DNA of 64,000 nucleotides from the NCBI RefSeq assembly GCF_020215665.1, contig NZ_CP084061.1, positions 4,076,501 through 4,140,500 of the forward strand, given 5' to 3'. Position numbers and translations under genes: made by a program. Shown piece by piece: positions 9,720 to 17,471 of the stretch. Within the stretch, counting starts at the first letter, position 1. Each line of letters opens with the position of its first letter. Origin of the DNA: Blautia parvula (GTDB lineage: Bacteria > Bacillota > Clostridia > Lachnospirales > Lachnospiraceae). The notes below the pieces were generated by a model. The model was not told the origin of the DNA. It ran no database searches and saw nothing but the letters and a program-made list of their open reading frames with translations.

Positions 9720-9892
9720 ATCTTCACCTTTCTGCTGCCCGTATCATGTGTATCTGCAGGGACAGGCAAGTAATTTTTTTTACTGTCCTTATCCTATCAT
9801 TTTATTCTTTCCACATTATTTCGGAAATCTAACACTTGTGAAAGAATTGCGGCTGCCGGTACTTGATGATTATAGAAAATTTCATTCTCCTA
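9720..9892. other. divergent intergenic region, no gene
   Basis: The stretch between the ABC ATPase (minus) and the promoter of the purine permease (plus) is AT-rich and non-coding. It must carry the promoter of the ABC operon, but I see no convincing -35/-10 pair or operator. Confidence 0.4.
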
Positions 9893-9921
9893 TTGCCTTT
9901 CCGTTAAAAATGTAGTATGCT
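9893..9921 (+). promoter_or_regulatory. probable sigma-A promoter of the purine permease
   Basis: TTGCCT (9893-9898) and TATGCT (9916-9921) are separated by 17 bp. The predicted transcription start lies about 45 nt before the riboswitch-like aptamer. Confidence 0.6.
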
Positions 9922-9972
9922 AGCATTATAAAGTCTTAATAAATTTTTTATGGAAATAAAATATTTGTGAAG

Positions 9973-10107
9973 TTTATATAGGCTCATAATTGGATGGGCG
10001 TCTCTACCAGCTACCGTAATAGCTGCCTATAAATTTCCGGATGAGGAATTGTGCCGGAAATCAGCAGTTTATGACCGGTAGTATTTTTTACGGAATTTTT
10101 TAAAGGA
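9973..10107 (+). promoter_or_regulatory. purine-riboswitch-like leader with very short P2
   Basis: The core (9973-10034) shows a closing stem TATAGGC/GCCTATA, a J1/2-like CTCATAAT, the signature J2/3 TCTCTACC, and a P3 stem-loop AGCT-ACCGTAAT-AGCT. These match the guanine-class purine aptamer, and the downstream gene is a purine permease. The P2 stem is almost missing: the loop-like GGATGGG follows the J1/2 directly. After the core come a hairpin with arms TTTCCGG/CCGGAAA and a weak CCGGTA...TACGG stem before TTTTTT (to about 10107), which could be the expression platform. Guanine/hypoxanthine OFF control is inferred by family. Confidence 0.7.
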
Positions 10108-10196
10108 AAGGAGGCAGAACTATAACGACCCGGCGGCGGTTCATCCATAAAAAATAACATTAGCTCGTATAATGAGTGGAGGCAGGAGGAAAATTT

Positions 10197-11570
10197 ATGA
10201 GTTTAGAAAAAATATTTCATTTAAAAGAAAATCACACGGACGTTAAGACTGAGATTCTGGCTGGTGTTACCACATTCATGACCATGGCGTACATCCTTGC
10301 CGTAAATCCCAATATCCTTTCAGAATCCGGTATGGACCGGGGTGCGGTCTTTACAGCTACCGCCCTGGCATCCTTTATCGCTACCTGTCTGATGGCAGCG
10401 CTGTCCAACTATCCTTTTGTATTGGCTCCCGGCATGGGGCTGAACGCGTATTTTACCTATACGGTTGTTATGGGCATGGGATTTTCCTGGCAGATGGCAC
10501 TGAGCGCGGTATTTGTGGAAGGTATCATCTTCATCGTACTGTCGCTGACCAATGTGCGTGAGGCTATATTCAACGCCATACCCATGAATCTGAAACATGC
10601 GGTATCCGTAGGTATCGGCCTTTTCATTGCATTTATAGGACTTCAGAATGCCAAGATCGTTGTGGACTCCTCAACACTTGTCACCCTGTTTTCCTTTAAG
10701 AGTTCCATCAAAAACGGGACTTTTCAGTCTGAGGGTATTACCGTGCTGTTAGCTCTCATCGGACTTTTGATCACAGCCATTCTTCTTGTAAAGAACATAA
10801 AGGGAAATATCCTGTGGGGCATTCTGAGTACCTGGATCCTTGGTATCCTCTGCCAGTTTGCAGGGATTTATGTGCCCAATCCAGAAGCCGGCTTCTACAG
10901 CCTGCTGCCGGATTTCTCCAACGGTATTTCCATCCCCAGCATAGCTCCTACTTTTATGCATATGGATTTCTCAAAAGTGTTTACCATGGACTTTGTAGTC
11001 ATCATGTTCGCATTCCTGTTCGTGGATATGTTCGATACACTGGGCACTCTGATCGGTGTAGCTTCCAAAGCTGACATGCTGGATGAAAACGGAAAGCTTC
11101 CGAAGATCAAAGGCGCTCTCATGGCAGACGCTGTCGGTACCGCTGCCGGTGCGGTTCTCGGTACCTCCACAACCACCACTTTCGTGGAAAGTGCTTCCGG
11201 CGTAGCAGAAGGCGGACGTACAGGACTTACAAGTCTGACAGCGGCCCTTTTATTCGGCCTCTCCCTGTTCCTGTCACCTATTTTTCTGGCTATTCCGTCC
11301 TTTGCAACGGCACCAGCGCTGATCATTGTAGGCTTCCTGATGCTGACATCCATCACGAAGATCAATTTTGAGAACTTCACAGAAGCGATCCCGGCATTCA
11401 TCTGTATTATCGCAATGCCGTTTATGTACAGTATCTCCGAAGGAATCTCCTTTGGCGTTATCTCCTACGTGGTCATCAACCTTGTATCCGGAAAGGCAAA
11501 GGAAAAGAAGATCAGCCTTCTGATGTATATACTGGCTGTGCTGTTTATCCTTAAATATATTATGATATAA
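10197..11570 (+). CDS. NCS2-family purine permease (AzgA/PbuG-like)
   Basis: A 457-residue integral membrane protein with about 13-14 hydrophobic segments, of the NCS2 subgroup that moves adenine, guanine and hypoxanthine with protons. Typical features are MTMAYILAVNP near residue 33, APGMGLNAYF near residue 80, and VDMFDTLGTLIGV and GTSTTTTFVESASGVAEGGR in the second half. The ATG at 10197 is chosen because GGAGGCAGGAGG lies just upstream; a GTG at 10176 is less likely. The riboswitch-like leader supports a purine substrate. It is oriented opposite to its neighbours and sits between an ABC exporter and its probable two-component regulator. Confidence 0.9.
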   Translation: MSLEKIFHLKENHTDVKTEILAGVTTFMTMAYILAVNPNILSESGMDRGAVFTATALASFIATCLMAALSNYPFVLAPGMGLNAYFTYTVVMGMGFSWQMALSAVFVEGIIFIVLSLTNVREAIFNAIPMNLKHAVSVGIGLFIAFIGLQNAKIVVDSSTLVTLFSFKSSIKNGTFQSEGITVLLALIGLLITAILLVKNIKGNILWGILSTWILGILCQFAGIYVPNPEAGFYSLLPDFSNGISIPSIAPTFMHMDFSKVFTMDFVVIMFAFLFVDMFDTLGTLIGVASKADMLDENGKLPKIKGALMADAVGTAAGAVLGTSTTTTFVESASGVAEGGRTGLTSLTAALLFGLSLFLSPIFLAIPSFATAPALIIVGFLMLTSITKINFENFTEAIPAFICIIAMPFMYSISEGISFGVISYVVINLVSGKAKEKKISLLMYILAVLFILKYIMI

Positions 11571-11606
11571 CCACAGCATCCGGTAACACAGCCGTTCCCC
11601 GGAATG

Positions 11607-11650
11607 TCCGGGAGAAAACCGCCCCCATGGTTTCTCTCCCGGGCATTTTT
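11607..11650 (+). terminator. terminator after the purine permease
   Basis: GC-rich stem, CCGGGAGAAAACC pairing with GGTTTCTCTCCCGG, followed by ATTTTT. It lies 37 bp after the permease stop. Confidence 0.85.
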
Positions 11651-11667
11651 AATTCTCATAAAATCTG

Positions 11668-12543
11668 TTATATCCTGCCGCGCTTAAGGTAAAGAAAAAA
11701 CTCCGATCCTTTCCCCTGCGTGGATTTCACCTTAATATACCCGTTCTGTTTTCTCAATATTTCCCTGGTAAGATAAAGCCCGATTCCTACCCCGTCCTCC
11801 TGCTGTACTGACTCAGCTCTGTAAAACCGCCGGAAGATTCCGGCTGTGTCCTCCTCCGCGATCCCGATACCCTCATCTCTCACAGAGACAGCAGTATACA
11901 GCTCATATTCTGTCACTGAGAGCGTGATCTTACCTCCCGGCCGGGAATATTTCACCGCATTGTCCAGCACATTGTAAAGCGCCTCCTTTGTCCACTTGAA
12001 ATCGTAAAATGCTGTGATGTTATCCACACAGTTGTTGATAACCTGTATCTGTTTCTTCTCCGCCTTTGGCGCCACATCCGCGATACATTCCTCCAGAAGC
12101 TTTCCCAGGTTCTGTTCCTTTGGCCGGACCTCCAGAATATTGCTCTCAAGTCTGGACATCTTCGTCAGGGACTGTATGAGGAAATCCAGCTTTTCCGCCT
12201 GTCTTGCTATCTCCTCAGCCATCCGGATCTCCTGCTGCCTTTCCGGTGTATCCTCCTCCCGGCAAAGCCGTTCTCTCAGCAGCTCTGTATAGAGCCTGAT
12301 ATTGGCAACCGGCGTTTTGGTCTGATGGGAAATGTCGGATACCAGGCTTTTCACATTCTCCTTCTCCCTCTCCAGGTGCTCTCTTGACAGTGCAGAAGTG
12401 CTCAAAAACCGCTTCCACTTTGTCTCCACCCTGGAAAGCTCCGACTCATCGTAGTCAGATTCCCGGAAACTGCCTGAGAGGGCTGCGTCCAGCATCTCCT
12501 CCACTTTTCTCGTCTTTCTGATCCTCAGCATGGACTTATTCAC
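11668..12543 (-). CDS. sensor histidine kinase without membrane segments
   Basis: A kinase of about 290 residues with an H-box (SDISHQTKTP, His73 from the GTG at 12543) and a HATPase domain with N-box NVLDNAVKYS, G1 VRDEGIGIAEED, F-box GIFRRFYR and G2 GVGIGLYLTRE. It begins with a basic helix and a short linker instead of transmembrane helices, so it is soluble or held through a partner. The GTG start overlaps the end of the response-regulator gene by 8 bp; an ATG at 12531 is possible. Together with the regulator it resembles sensors that read an ABC transporter (inference); the ABC genes at 6.5-9.7 kb are the obvious candidates. Confidence 0.87.
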   Translation of the reverse strand: MNKSMLRIRKTRKVEEMLDAALSGSFRESDYDESELSRVETKWKRFLSTSALSREHLEREKENVKSLVSDISHQTKTPVANIRLYTELLRERLCREEDTPERQQEIRMAEEIARQAEKLDFLIQSLTKMSRLESNILEVRPKEQNLGKLLEECIADVAPKAEKKQIQVINNCVDNITAFYDFKWTKEALYNVLDNAVKYSRPGGKITLSVTEYELYTAVSVRDEGIGIAEEDTAGIFRRFYRAESVQQEDGVGIGLYLTREILRKQNGYIKVKSTQGKGSEFFLYLKRGRI

Positions 12544-13222
12544 CTGCCCTTTCACGTCTCCACACATATCCCTGCCCATACACGGTCTGTATATAGGTAA
12601 TGCCTTCCCTCTTGTCCTCCAGCTTGCCCCGCAGTCTGTTAATCGTGACAGAGAGGGCATTCTCATCCACATACTCCGCACCGTCCGTCCAGAGCCTGTC
12701 CACAAGCACGGAACGGGTCAGAACCCTGCCCTCGTTCTCCAGAAAAAGTCTGAGCAGTCTCTGTTCATTTTTGCTGAGAGATATTTCCTGCCCTCTCTTT
12801 TCAAAAATGAGGCCTCCGAAATCAAAGATAAAACCATCAAACTCGAAACGCTCCGGCCTCGCTTTTTGCTGCCTGCGGAGCAGTACCCGGATCCTCGCAC
12901 GAAGAACAGCCAGGCTGAAGGGTTTTGTCATATAATCATCCGCTCCCAGGCTCAGTCCCATAACTTCGTCCATCTCCATATCATTGGCAGTAAGCATGAG
13001 TACAGGGGTATCCGCCCGGCTGCGGACCCATTTCAGGTAATCATATCCGCTCCCGTCCGGCAGGTTGATGTCCAGAATAATCAGATCCGGACTCTGCTCC
13101 CTGTAAACTTTCTCCGCGGATTTTACACCTGTGCACTGTACAAACTCCGTCCCCTGTTCCCCAAGCGCCAGGACGATTCCGTCACTTAATGCCCTGTCAT
13201 CCTCTACTATCTGAATCAGCAT
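12536..13222 (-). CDS. OmpR/PhoB-family response regulator
   Basis: A 228-residue regulator with an N-terminal receiver domain (acidic pocket EDD at 7-9; phospho-acceptor Asp in LIILDINLPDGSG near residue 52; TAND; KPF) and a C-terminal winged helix ending in the family signature YGQGYVWR. ATG 13222 is chosen because of AAAGGAGAGG just upstream; an in-frame start 51 bp earlier lacks one. It is translated coupled to the soluble kinase. Targets are inferred to be the ABC exporter genes. Confidence 0.93.
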   Translation of the reverse strand: MLIQIVEDDRALSDGIVLALGEQGTEFVQCTGVKSAEKVYREQSPDLIILDINLPDGSGYDYLKWVRSRADTPVLMLTANDMEMDEVMGLSLGADDYMTKPFSLAVLRARIRVLLRRQQKARPERFEFDGFIFDFGGLIFEKRGQEISLSKNEQRLLRLFLENEGRVLTRSVLVDRLWTDGAEYVDENALSVTINRLRGKLEDKREGITYIQTVYGQGYVWRRERAGE

Positions 13223-13282
13223 ATTTTCCTCTCCTTTGCACTTCATTCTAATACACATTAACCTGCAGGACAATGTTTCTCA

Positions 13283-13320
13283 TAAAAAAAGAACGGAACA
13301 GGTTCTCCCCGTTCCGCTCT
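13283..13320 (-). terminator. terminator of sleB-like gene
   Basis: Stem GAGCGGAAC/GTTCCGTTC on the minus strand followed by seven T residues, just beyond the hydrolase stop. Confidence 0.87.
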
Positions 13321-13332
13321 TGCTCGAATATT

Positions 13333-14298
13333 TTAGTAAAATGTCTGATTTCCAATAGTCAGACCGCTTCCGCCTCCTGCGTGGAAGAAAAGACGGTCTC
13401 CGATCGTATTTGCTCCTGCGAAGACATCCTGAGCGGCCGCATAACATGCCTCACTTGCTCCCCGTGAGAGTACGTTTGACAGTTTGCCCGTCCAAGTCGG
13501 TTCAAACTGGCCGCTCTGGTAGATGACTTCTGATAATGTATTTGGAAACTCCCCGCTTCTGATGCGGTTCATGATGACAGCACCGACGCCGACCTTTCCT
13601 TCATAAGATTCACCGCCTGCTTCACATTCAATGATCGCTGCCATCAGGTCAAGATCTGATGTTGAGACGGATACTTCCTGGGCTGCTGCCTGTGCGTTGT
13701 CCGTCTCTGTCTCCTCTGCTGCCTGTCCCTGCTCCGGCTGTTCCGCCTCGGCAGATGCCTGTACGGCCCGGGCTGCTGCCTCTGCTGCCGCTTCTGCCTC
13801 TGCATCCACAGTCACGGCCTCCACAGAGATATCACCTGCTCCATACATAGCTTCATATAAATTCCTGGCTTCGTCACCGGAAACCACCAAATCTTCTCGG
13901 ATATATCCATTGACTTCCCCGGAAGTCACCTGCAGCCATCCCTCATCATTTCCGACTACAGTTGCCACAGCTCCGGAGGGAAGTCTGCCGATACACTGGC
14001 TGCTCACATCTGCCCCTTCACGGATATTGGCATATGTAAGAACATTTGCCGCGACTTTATCGCTCCAGCTGTCATCCTGTGTATCCTCAGTCTGTGCTTC
14101 CTCATTCTCCTGCATATCTGCATCCTGTCCGTCCTCTGTATCCTGGACGTCAGTCTCTGTCTGTTCTGCTTCCTGCATCACTTCTATATTCTGATTATCT
14201 TCCGTAACGTCTGCTGCCATTGCCGGAACCGCCATCATAACTGTCATAACACCTGCAGTTCCCATACAGCATAAAATACGTCGCATTCTTTCTTTCAT
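13333..14298 (-). CDS. SleB/CwlJ-type cell-wall hydrolase with SH3 domain
   Basis: A secreted 321-residue protein: signal peptide (1-28, ending VPAMA), acidic low-complexity stretch (30-80), bacterial SH3 domain (about 83-145, TYANIREGADVSS), an Ala/Glu-rich linker (158-207) and a C-terminal SleB-type hydrolase domain (about 213-321) with the conserved acidic residues in IIECEAGGES and VGAVIMNRI. Family members cleave spore cortex or vegetative peptidoglycan glycan strands. The SH3 domain suggests action on the vegetative wall as well as spores. It has a strong promoter with flanking repeats of TTTGTTACAAA type (14333-14420) and its own terminator, so it is a single-gene unit. Confidence 0.88.
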   Translation of the reverse strand: MKERMRRILCCMGTAGVMTVMMAVPAMAADVTEDNQNIEVMQEAEQTETDVQDTEDGQDADMQENEEAQTEDTQDDSWSDKVAANVLTYANIREGADVSSQCIGRLPSGAVATVVGNDEGWLQVTSGEVNGYIREDLVVSGDEARNLYEAMYGAGDISVEAVTVDAEAEAAAEAAARAVQASAEAEQPEQGQAAEETETDNAQAAAQEVSVSTSDLDLMAAIIECEAGGESYEGKVGVGAVIMNRIRSGEFPNTLSEVIYQSGQFEPTWTGKLSNVLSRGASEACYAAAQDVFAGANTIGDRLFFHAGGGSGLTIGNQTFY

Positions 14299-14332
14299 AA
14301 AAAAGGGCCTCCTATCAGTCCATTTGTTTTTA

Positions 14333-14420
14333 TTTGTTACAAATTTATTAATTTTTGTTACGAATATATTGTATCAAGATTACATTTTATTGTCAAGCGG
14401 GTAATTTTTGTAACAAATTG
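14333..14420. promoter_or_regulatory. three GTTAC-centred operator candidates around the sleB promoter
   Basis: Near-palindromic motifs occur three times: TTTGTTACAAATTT (14333-14346), TTTTTGTTACGAA (14352-14364) and TTTTTGTAACAAATTG (14405-14420). Two lie downstream of the -10 and one upstream of the -35, an arrangement typical for repressor binding. The cognate regulator is not known. Confidence 0.55.
14368..14396 (-). promoter_or_regulatory. near-consensus sigma-A promoter of the sleB-like gene
   Basis: On the minus strand TTGACA (14396-14391) and TACAAT (14373-14368) are separated by exactly 17 bp, about 70 bp before the ATG. Confidence 0.8.
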
Positions 14421-14504
14421 TAGATATTTACAGAAAGCGAATCGTTTTTTGCAGCATTTGAACGATATATTGCTTGTACTGAAAAATGTACATGGCATCA
14501 CAAC

Positions 14505-14549
14505 AAAAAAAGGTTCTGTAAAAACGGATATCTCCGCCTTTACAGAACC
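14505..14549 (-). terminator. terminator overlapping the end of the rRNA methylase gene
   Basis: Stem GGTTCTGTAAA/TTTACAGAACC followed by seven T residues on the minus strand. The 5' arm contains the last codons and the TAA stop of the methylase gene. Confidence 0.88.
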
Positions 14550-15343
14550 TTTCTTCTCTGTCTTGATGTCTCATACATGAGTATCCCGGCAGCCATAGCT
14601 GCATTCAGGGATTCTACCTGTCCCTGCATGGGGATTTTAATGAGGCAGTCAGCCTGACCGGACAGTTCATCAGACAATCCGTTTCCCTCATTTCCTATAA
14701 AGAAGGCTGTCTTTCCCCTGAAATCCTCCTGGTCGTAAAAATGTTCCCCCCGCAGATGGGCCGCATATGTCCGCACACCCTGCTTTTTCAGTTCCGGCAG
14801 GATATCCGATATGCTGTCCACTGTCAGCACAGGCATACGGTACACGGAACCCATAGTGGAGCGAATCACTTTGGGGTTATATAAATCCACACAGTTCTTA
14901 TTCAAGATAACACCGGAGACACCTGCGCCTTCCCCTGTGCGCAGGATTGTCCCCAGATTGCCCGGGTCCTGCAGATCTTCCAATATCATGAGCAGAGGCT
15001 GCCGCGCCTCCAGCATGGAGGAAAGAGGGGTATCCACCTGTCTGACCAGACAAAGAATCCCCTGGGGCGTCACCGTATCGGAAAGGGAGCGGAACACCTT
15101 GTCATCCACTACCTCCATGTCCGGACTTTCACTCCCGAAACCTTTTTCTTCCAGAACTGCCCGGTTGTCCCCGGATTCCAGAAAGGATGTGGATGCATAT
15201 ACCTTTTCGATCCTATCCTTTGGCGCCTCCCGGAACATTTTCATACCTTCCACCACAAAAAGCCCGCTTTCCCGGCGGGCTTTGGCTTTTTTCATAAGCT
15301 GCTGTATGTGTTTTATCTGTGCGTTTGACATGCTTGTAATCAT
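14540..15343 (-). CDS. SpoU/TrmH-family RNA 2'-O-methyltransferase
   Basis: A 267-residue protein with an N-terminal L30e-like substrate-binding domain (about 1-95) and a C-terminal knotted SPOUT domain. Motif 1 is LEDLQDPGNLGTILRTG, motif 2 FFIGNEGNGLS and motif 3 IPMQGQVESLNAAMA. It transfers methyl from S-adenosylmethionine to the 2'-oxygen of a ribose in rRNA (or tRNA); the target base is not predictable. ATG 15343 is chosen because GAGG, overlapping the trkA stop region, precedes it. It follows the potassium-uptake genes by 10 bp and is probably their operon partner. Confidence 0.9.
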   Translation of the reverse strand: MITSMSNAQIKHIQQLMKKAKARRESGLFVVEGMKMFREAPKDRIEKVYASTSFLESGDNRAVLEEKGFGSESPDMEVVDDKVFRSLSDTVTPQGILCLVRQVDTPLSSMLEARQPLLMILEDLQDPGNLGTILRTGEGAGVSGVILNKNCVDLYNPKVIRSTMGSVYRMPVLTVDSISDILPELKKQGVRTYAAHLRGEHFYDQEDFRGKTAFFIGNEGNGLSDELSGQADCLIKIPMQGQVESLNAAMAAGILMYETSRQRRKVL

Positions 15344-15353
15344 ATGGAATACC

Positions 15354-16019
15354 TCAATCCTGATAATTGGTCTCGCTGAGCCTGGAAAGGATCTCATTCT
15401 TGCCTACGATTCCGAGAGTCTGTCCTGCCCTGAGCGGTTCCTGTGGATTCATCTCAATGGTGACGTTCTCCCCTTCCTTGATGGCGATCACGTTGATTCC
15501 GTAACGCCCGCGCAGGTCCAGTTCAATCAGGCTTTTGCCCACCCAGGTATCCGGCACGTGCATTTCCACCATGCTCACCTCATCCGACAGCTCAAAGAAG
15601 TCCTTGAATCTTCCGGAAATAAAATTCTTGGCAACCCGCACACCTGTATTGTATTCCGGAAAGATCACTTCATCCGCGCCGATCTTCTTCAGAATATGCC
15701 CGTGGAGCACGCCGTTTGCCTTGACCAGGACATAGGATACCCCGGCTTCCTTTGCGTACAATGTGGCTATAATGCTGGCCTCCATGTGGTCGGAAATACC
15801 GATGACTGCCACATCCACATTGGAAAAATCCAGAGACTCCATCACCCCCGGCTCCGTTACATCTGCACACAGGGGGTAGGAGGCATAGGGGGCAATCGCC
15901 TGCACCTTCTCATTGTCCCCGTCCACTGCCAGAACCTCATATCCGGATTTTGCCAGTGTCTCCGCCACAGCGTAGCCGAATTTTCCCAGACCGATGACTG
16001 CAAATGTTTTTTTCTTCAT
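15354..16019 (-). CDS. ktrA: potassium uptake regulatory subunit (RCK, KtrA/TrkA)
   Basis: A 221-residue cytosolic protein with an N-terminal Rossmann RCK domain (GLGKFGYAVAETL near residues 11-23, acidic VDGDN at the end of strand 2) and a C-terminal TrkA-C domain (about 140-221). It binds nucleotides and gates the partner membrane subunit encoded 12 bp upstream in the operon. Length matches KtrA of Bacillus. Regulation by c-di-AMP through the C-terminal domain is known in Firmicutes and plausible here. Confidence 0.9.
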   Translation of the reverse strand: MKKKTFAVIGLGKFGYAVAETLAKSGYEVLAVDGDNEKVQAIAPYASYPLCADVTEPGVMESLDFSNVDVAVIGISDHMEASIIATLYAKEAGVSYVLVKANGVLHGHILKKIGADEVIFPEYNTGVRVAKNFISGRFKDFFELSDEVSMVEMHVPDTWVGKSLIELDLRGRYGINVIAIKEGENVTIEMNPQEPLRAGQTLGIVGKNEILSRLSETNYQD

Positions 16020-16031
16020 ATCCTCATTCTC

Positions 16032-17429
16032 CTAGCCAATAAATATTTTCTGGTCCGGCAGATGCATACCCGAAGGTTTCTTCTCGCCGTGAATGGTAAG
16101 CGCTGTCGCCAGAGTTGTGGGGCCGATACGCCCGATATACATAGTCAGTATGATGATGAGCTTGCCTGCCGCAGGAAGAAGAGGGGTCAGCCCTCTGGAA
16201 AGCCCCACGGTAGCGCCCGCTGAAGTCACTTCGTACATAATATTGATCAGATACGCGCCTTCCTCCATCCCTTCCGTGGCGATCGCCAGCCCGATAGTGG
16301 ATGTAAGCACAACAGCCAGCCCCAGCATAAGAACCACCCAGGCTGTCCTGATGTTGTTCTCCGGGATTCTCCTGTTGAATACTTCAGTATCCTCCTTACC
16401 CTTGAAAAAGGAAGATCCGGTCAGAAGCAGAGCTGCCATGGTGGTAGTCTTCACACCGCCGGCTGTACCCAGAGGGGAGCCGCCTATGAACATGAGGATC
16501 ATACAGACCATAGCGGATGCCTCCTGAAGATTTTCCTGGGGAATCGTAAAGAAGCCCGCTGTCCTGCAGGTCACGGACTGGAAGACCGCAGCCATGCATT
16601 TTTCCCAGAAGGGCATATTACCCAGAGTTCCCGGATTTCTGTACTCCAGGATCAGGATCAGGAACGCACCGCCGAAGATCAGGATGACCGTAGCAGTGAC
16701 CGCTATTTTCGTGTTCAGCTCCAAAGCCCTCACCGCCTGCCGGAAGCCCATCTCCCTGCGAAACAGCCGTTTTGCGCATTTTATCAAATCCCACCAGACC
16801 AGGTAGCCGATGCCGCCCAGTACAATGAGAGTCATAGTTGTAATATTCACCAGAGGGCTGCCCGCATAATTTGCAAGGCTGTTGTCACCGATGATATCCA
16901 TACCCGCATTACAGAACGCGGACACAGAGTTGAACAGTGAGATCTGCAGTCCCCTCTGTATGCCGAACTCGGGAACAAACTGAAAGGAATAGAAGACCAT
17001 TCCCACACCTTCCACCAGAAGCGTTCCCAGTACGATCTTACGCACAAGAGCGATCAGTCCCTTCAGGGTATCCAGATTGTAGGATTCCTGGATCAGCCGC
17101 CTGTTGCGGATGCTCACACGCTTTCCCATTGCCAGAACCACCAGGGTCCCGCAGGTTATGACACCGAAACCTCCAAGCTGGATCAGAAACAGGATGACCA
17201 CATGCCCGAACCCGGACCACGCCGCGTAAGTGGACTCTGTCACCAGTCCTGTCACGCAGATAGAAGTCGTGGACGTAAAAAGGGCATCGATGAACTTAAT
17301 CTGATGCCCCGGTGCCCACGCGATGGGAAGGGAAAGCAGCAGTGCTCCCAGAAGGATAATGGCTGCAAATCCCAACGCGATGATTTGTGCAGTTTTAAAT
17401 TTTGTCTTTCTAACATGCATCTTTCTCAT
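16032..17429 (-). CDS. ktrB: potassium uptake membrane subunit (KtrB/TrkH)
   Basis: A 465-residue membrane protein with the four pseudo-repeated pore loops of the Trk/Ktr family: TSTTSICVTGL, SAFCNAGMD, VTCRTAGF and TSAGATVGLSRG. It forms the ion-conducting dimer that assembles with the RCK subunit. About ten membrane-spanning segments are visible. ATG at 17429 is favoured; a GTG two codons earlier is possible. The pair is probably the main K+ uptake route under osmotic change. It is followed directly by ktrA and an rRNA methylase. Confidence 0.9.
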   Translation of the reverse strand: MRKMHVRKTKFKTAQIIALGFAAIILLGALLLSLPIAWAPGHQIKFIDALFTSTTSICVTGLVTESTYAAWSGFGHVVILFLIQLGGFGVITCGTLVVLAMGKRVSIRNRRLIQESYNLDTLKGLIALVRKIVLGTLLVEGVGMVFYSFQFVPEFGIQRGLQISLFNSVSAFCNAGMDIIGDNSLANYAGSPLVNITTMTLIVLGGIGYLVWWDLIKCAKRLFRREMGFRQAVRALELNTKIAVTATVILIFGGAFLILILEYRNPGTLGNMPFWEKCMAAVFQSVTCRTAGFFTIPQENLQEASAMVCMILMFIGGSPLGTAGGVKTTTMAALLLTGSSFFKGKEDTEVFNRRIPENNIRTAWVVLMLGLAVVLTSTIGLAIATEGMEEGAYLINIMYEVTSAGATVGLSRGLTPLLPAAGKLIIILTMYIGRIGPTTLATALTIHGEKKPSGMHLPDQKIFIG

Positions 17430-17471
17430 ATACACACCTTAACTCCTGTCCCATATGCGGCAGGAAAAAAT

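Noticed and set aside
10197-11570. Antisense frames within the purine permease gene
   Set aside because: All lie opposite a clear membrane-protein gene and lack independent support.
14811-16223. Long plus-strand open frame (470 codons) antisense to the rRNA methylase and ktrA genes
   Set aside because: It mirrors the codon pattern of two clear minus-strand genes, has no family motif and no ribosome site.
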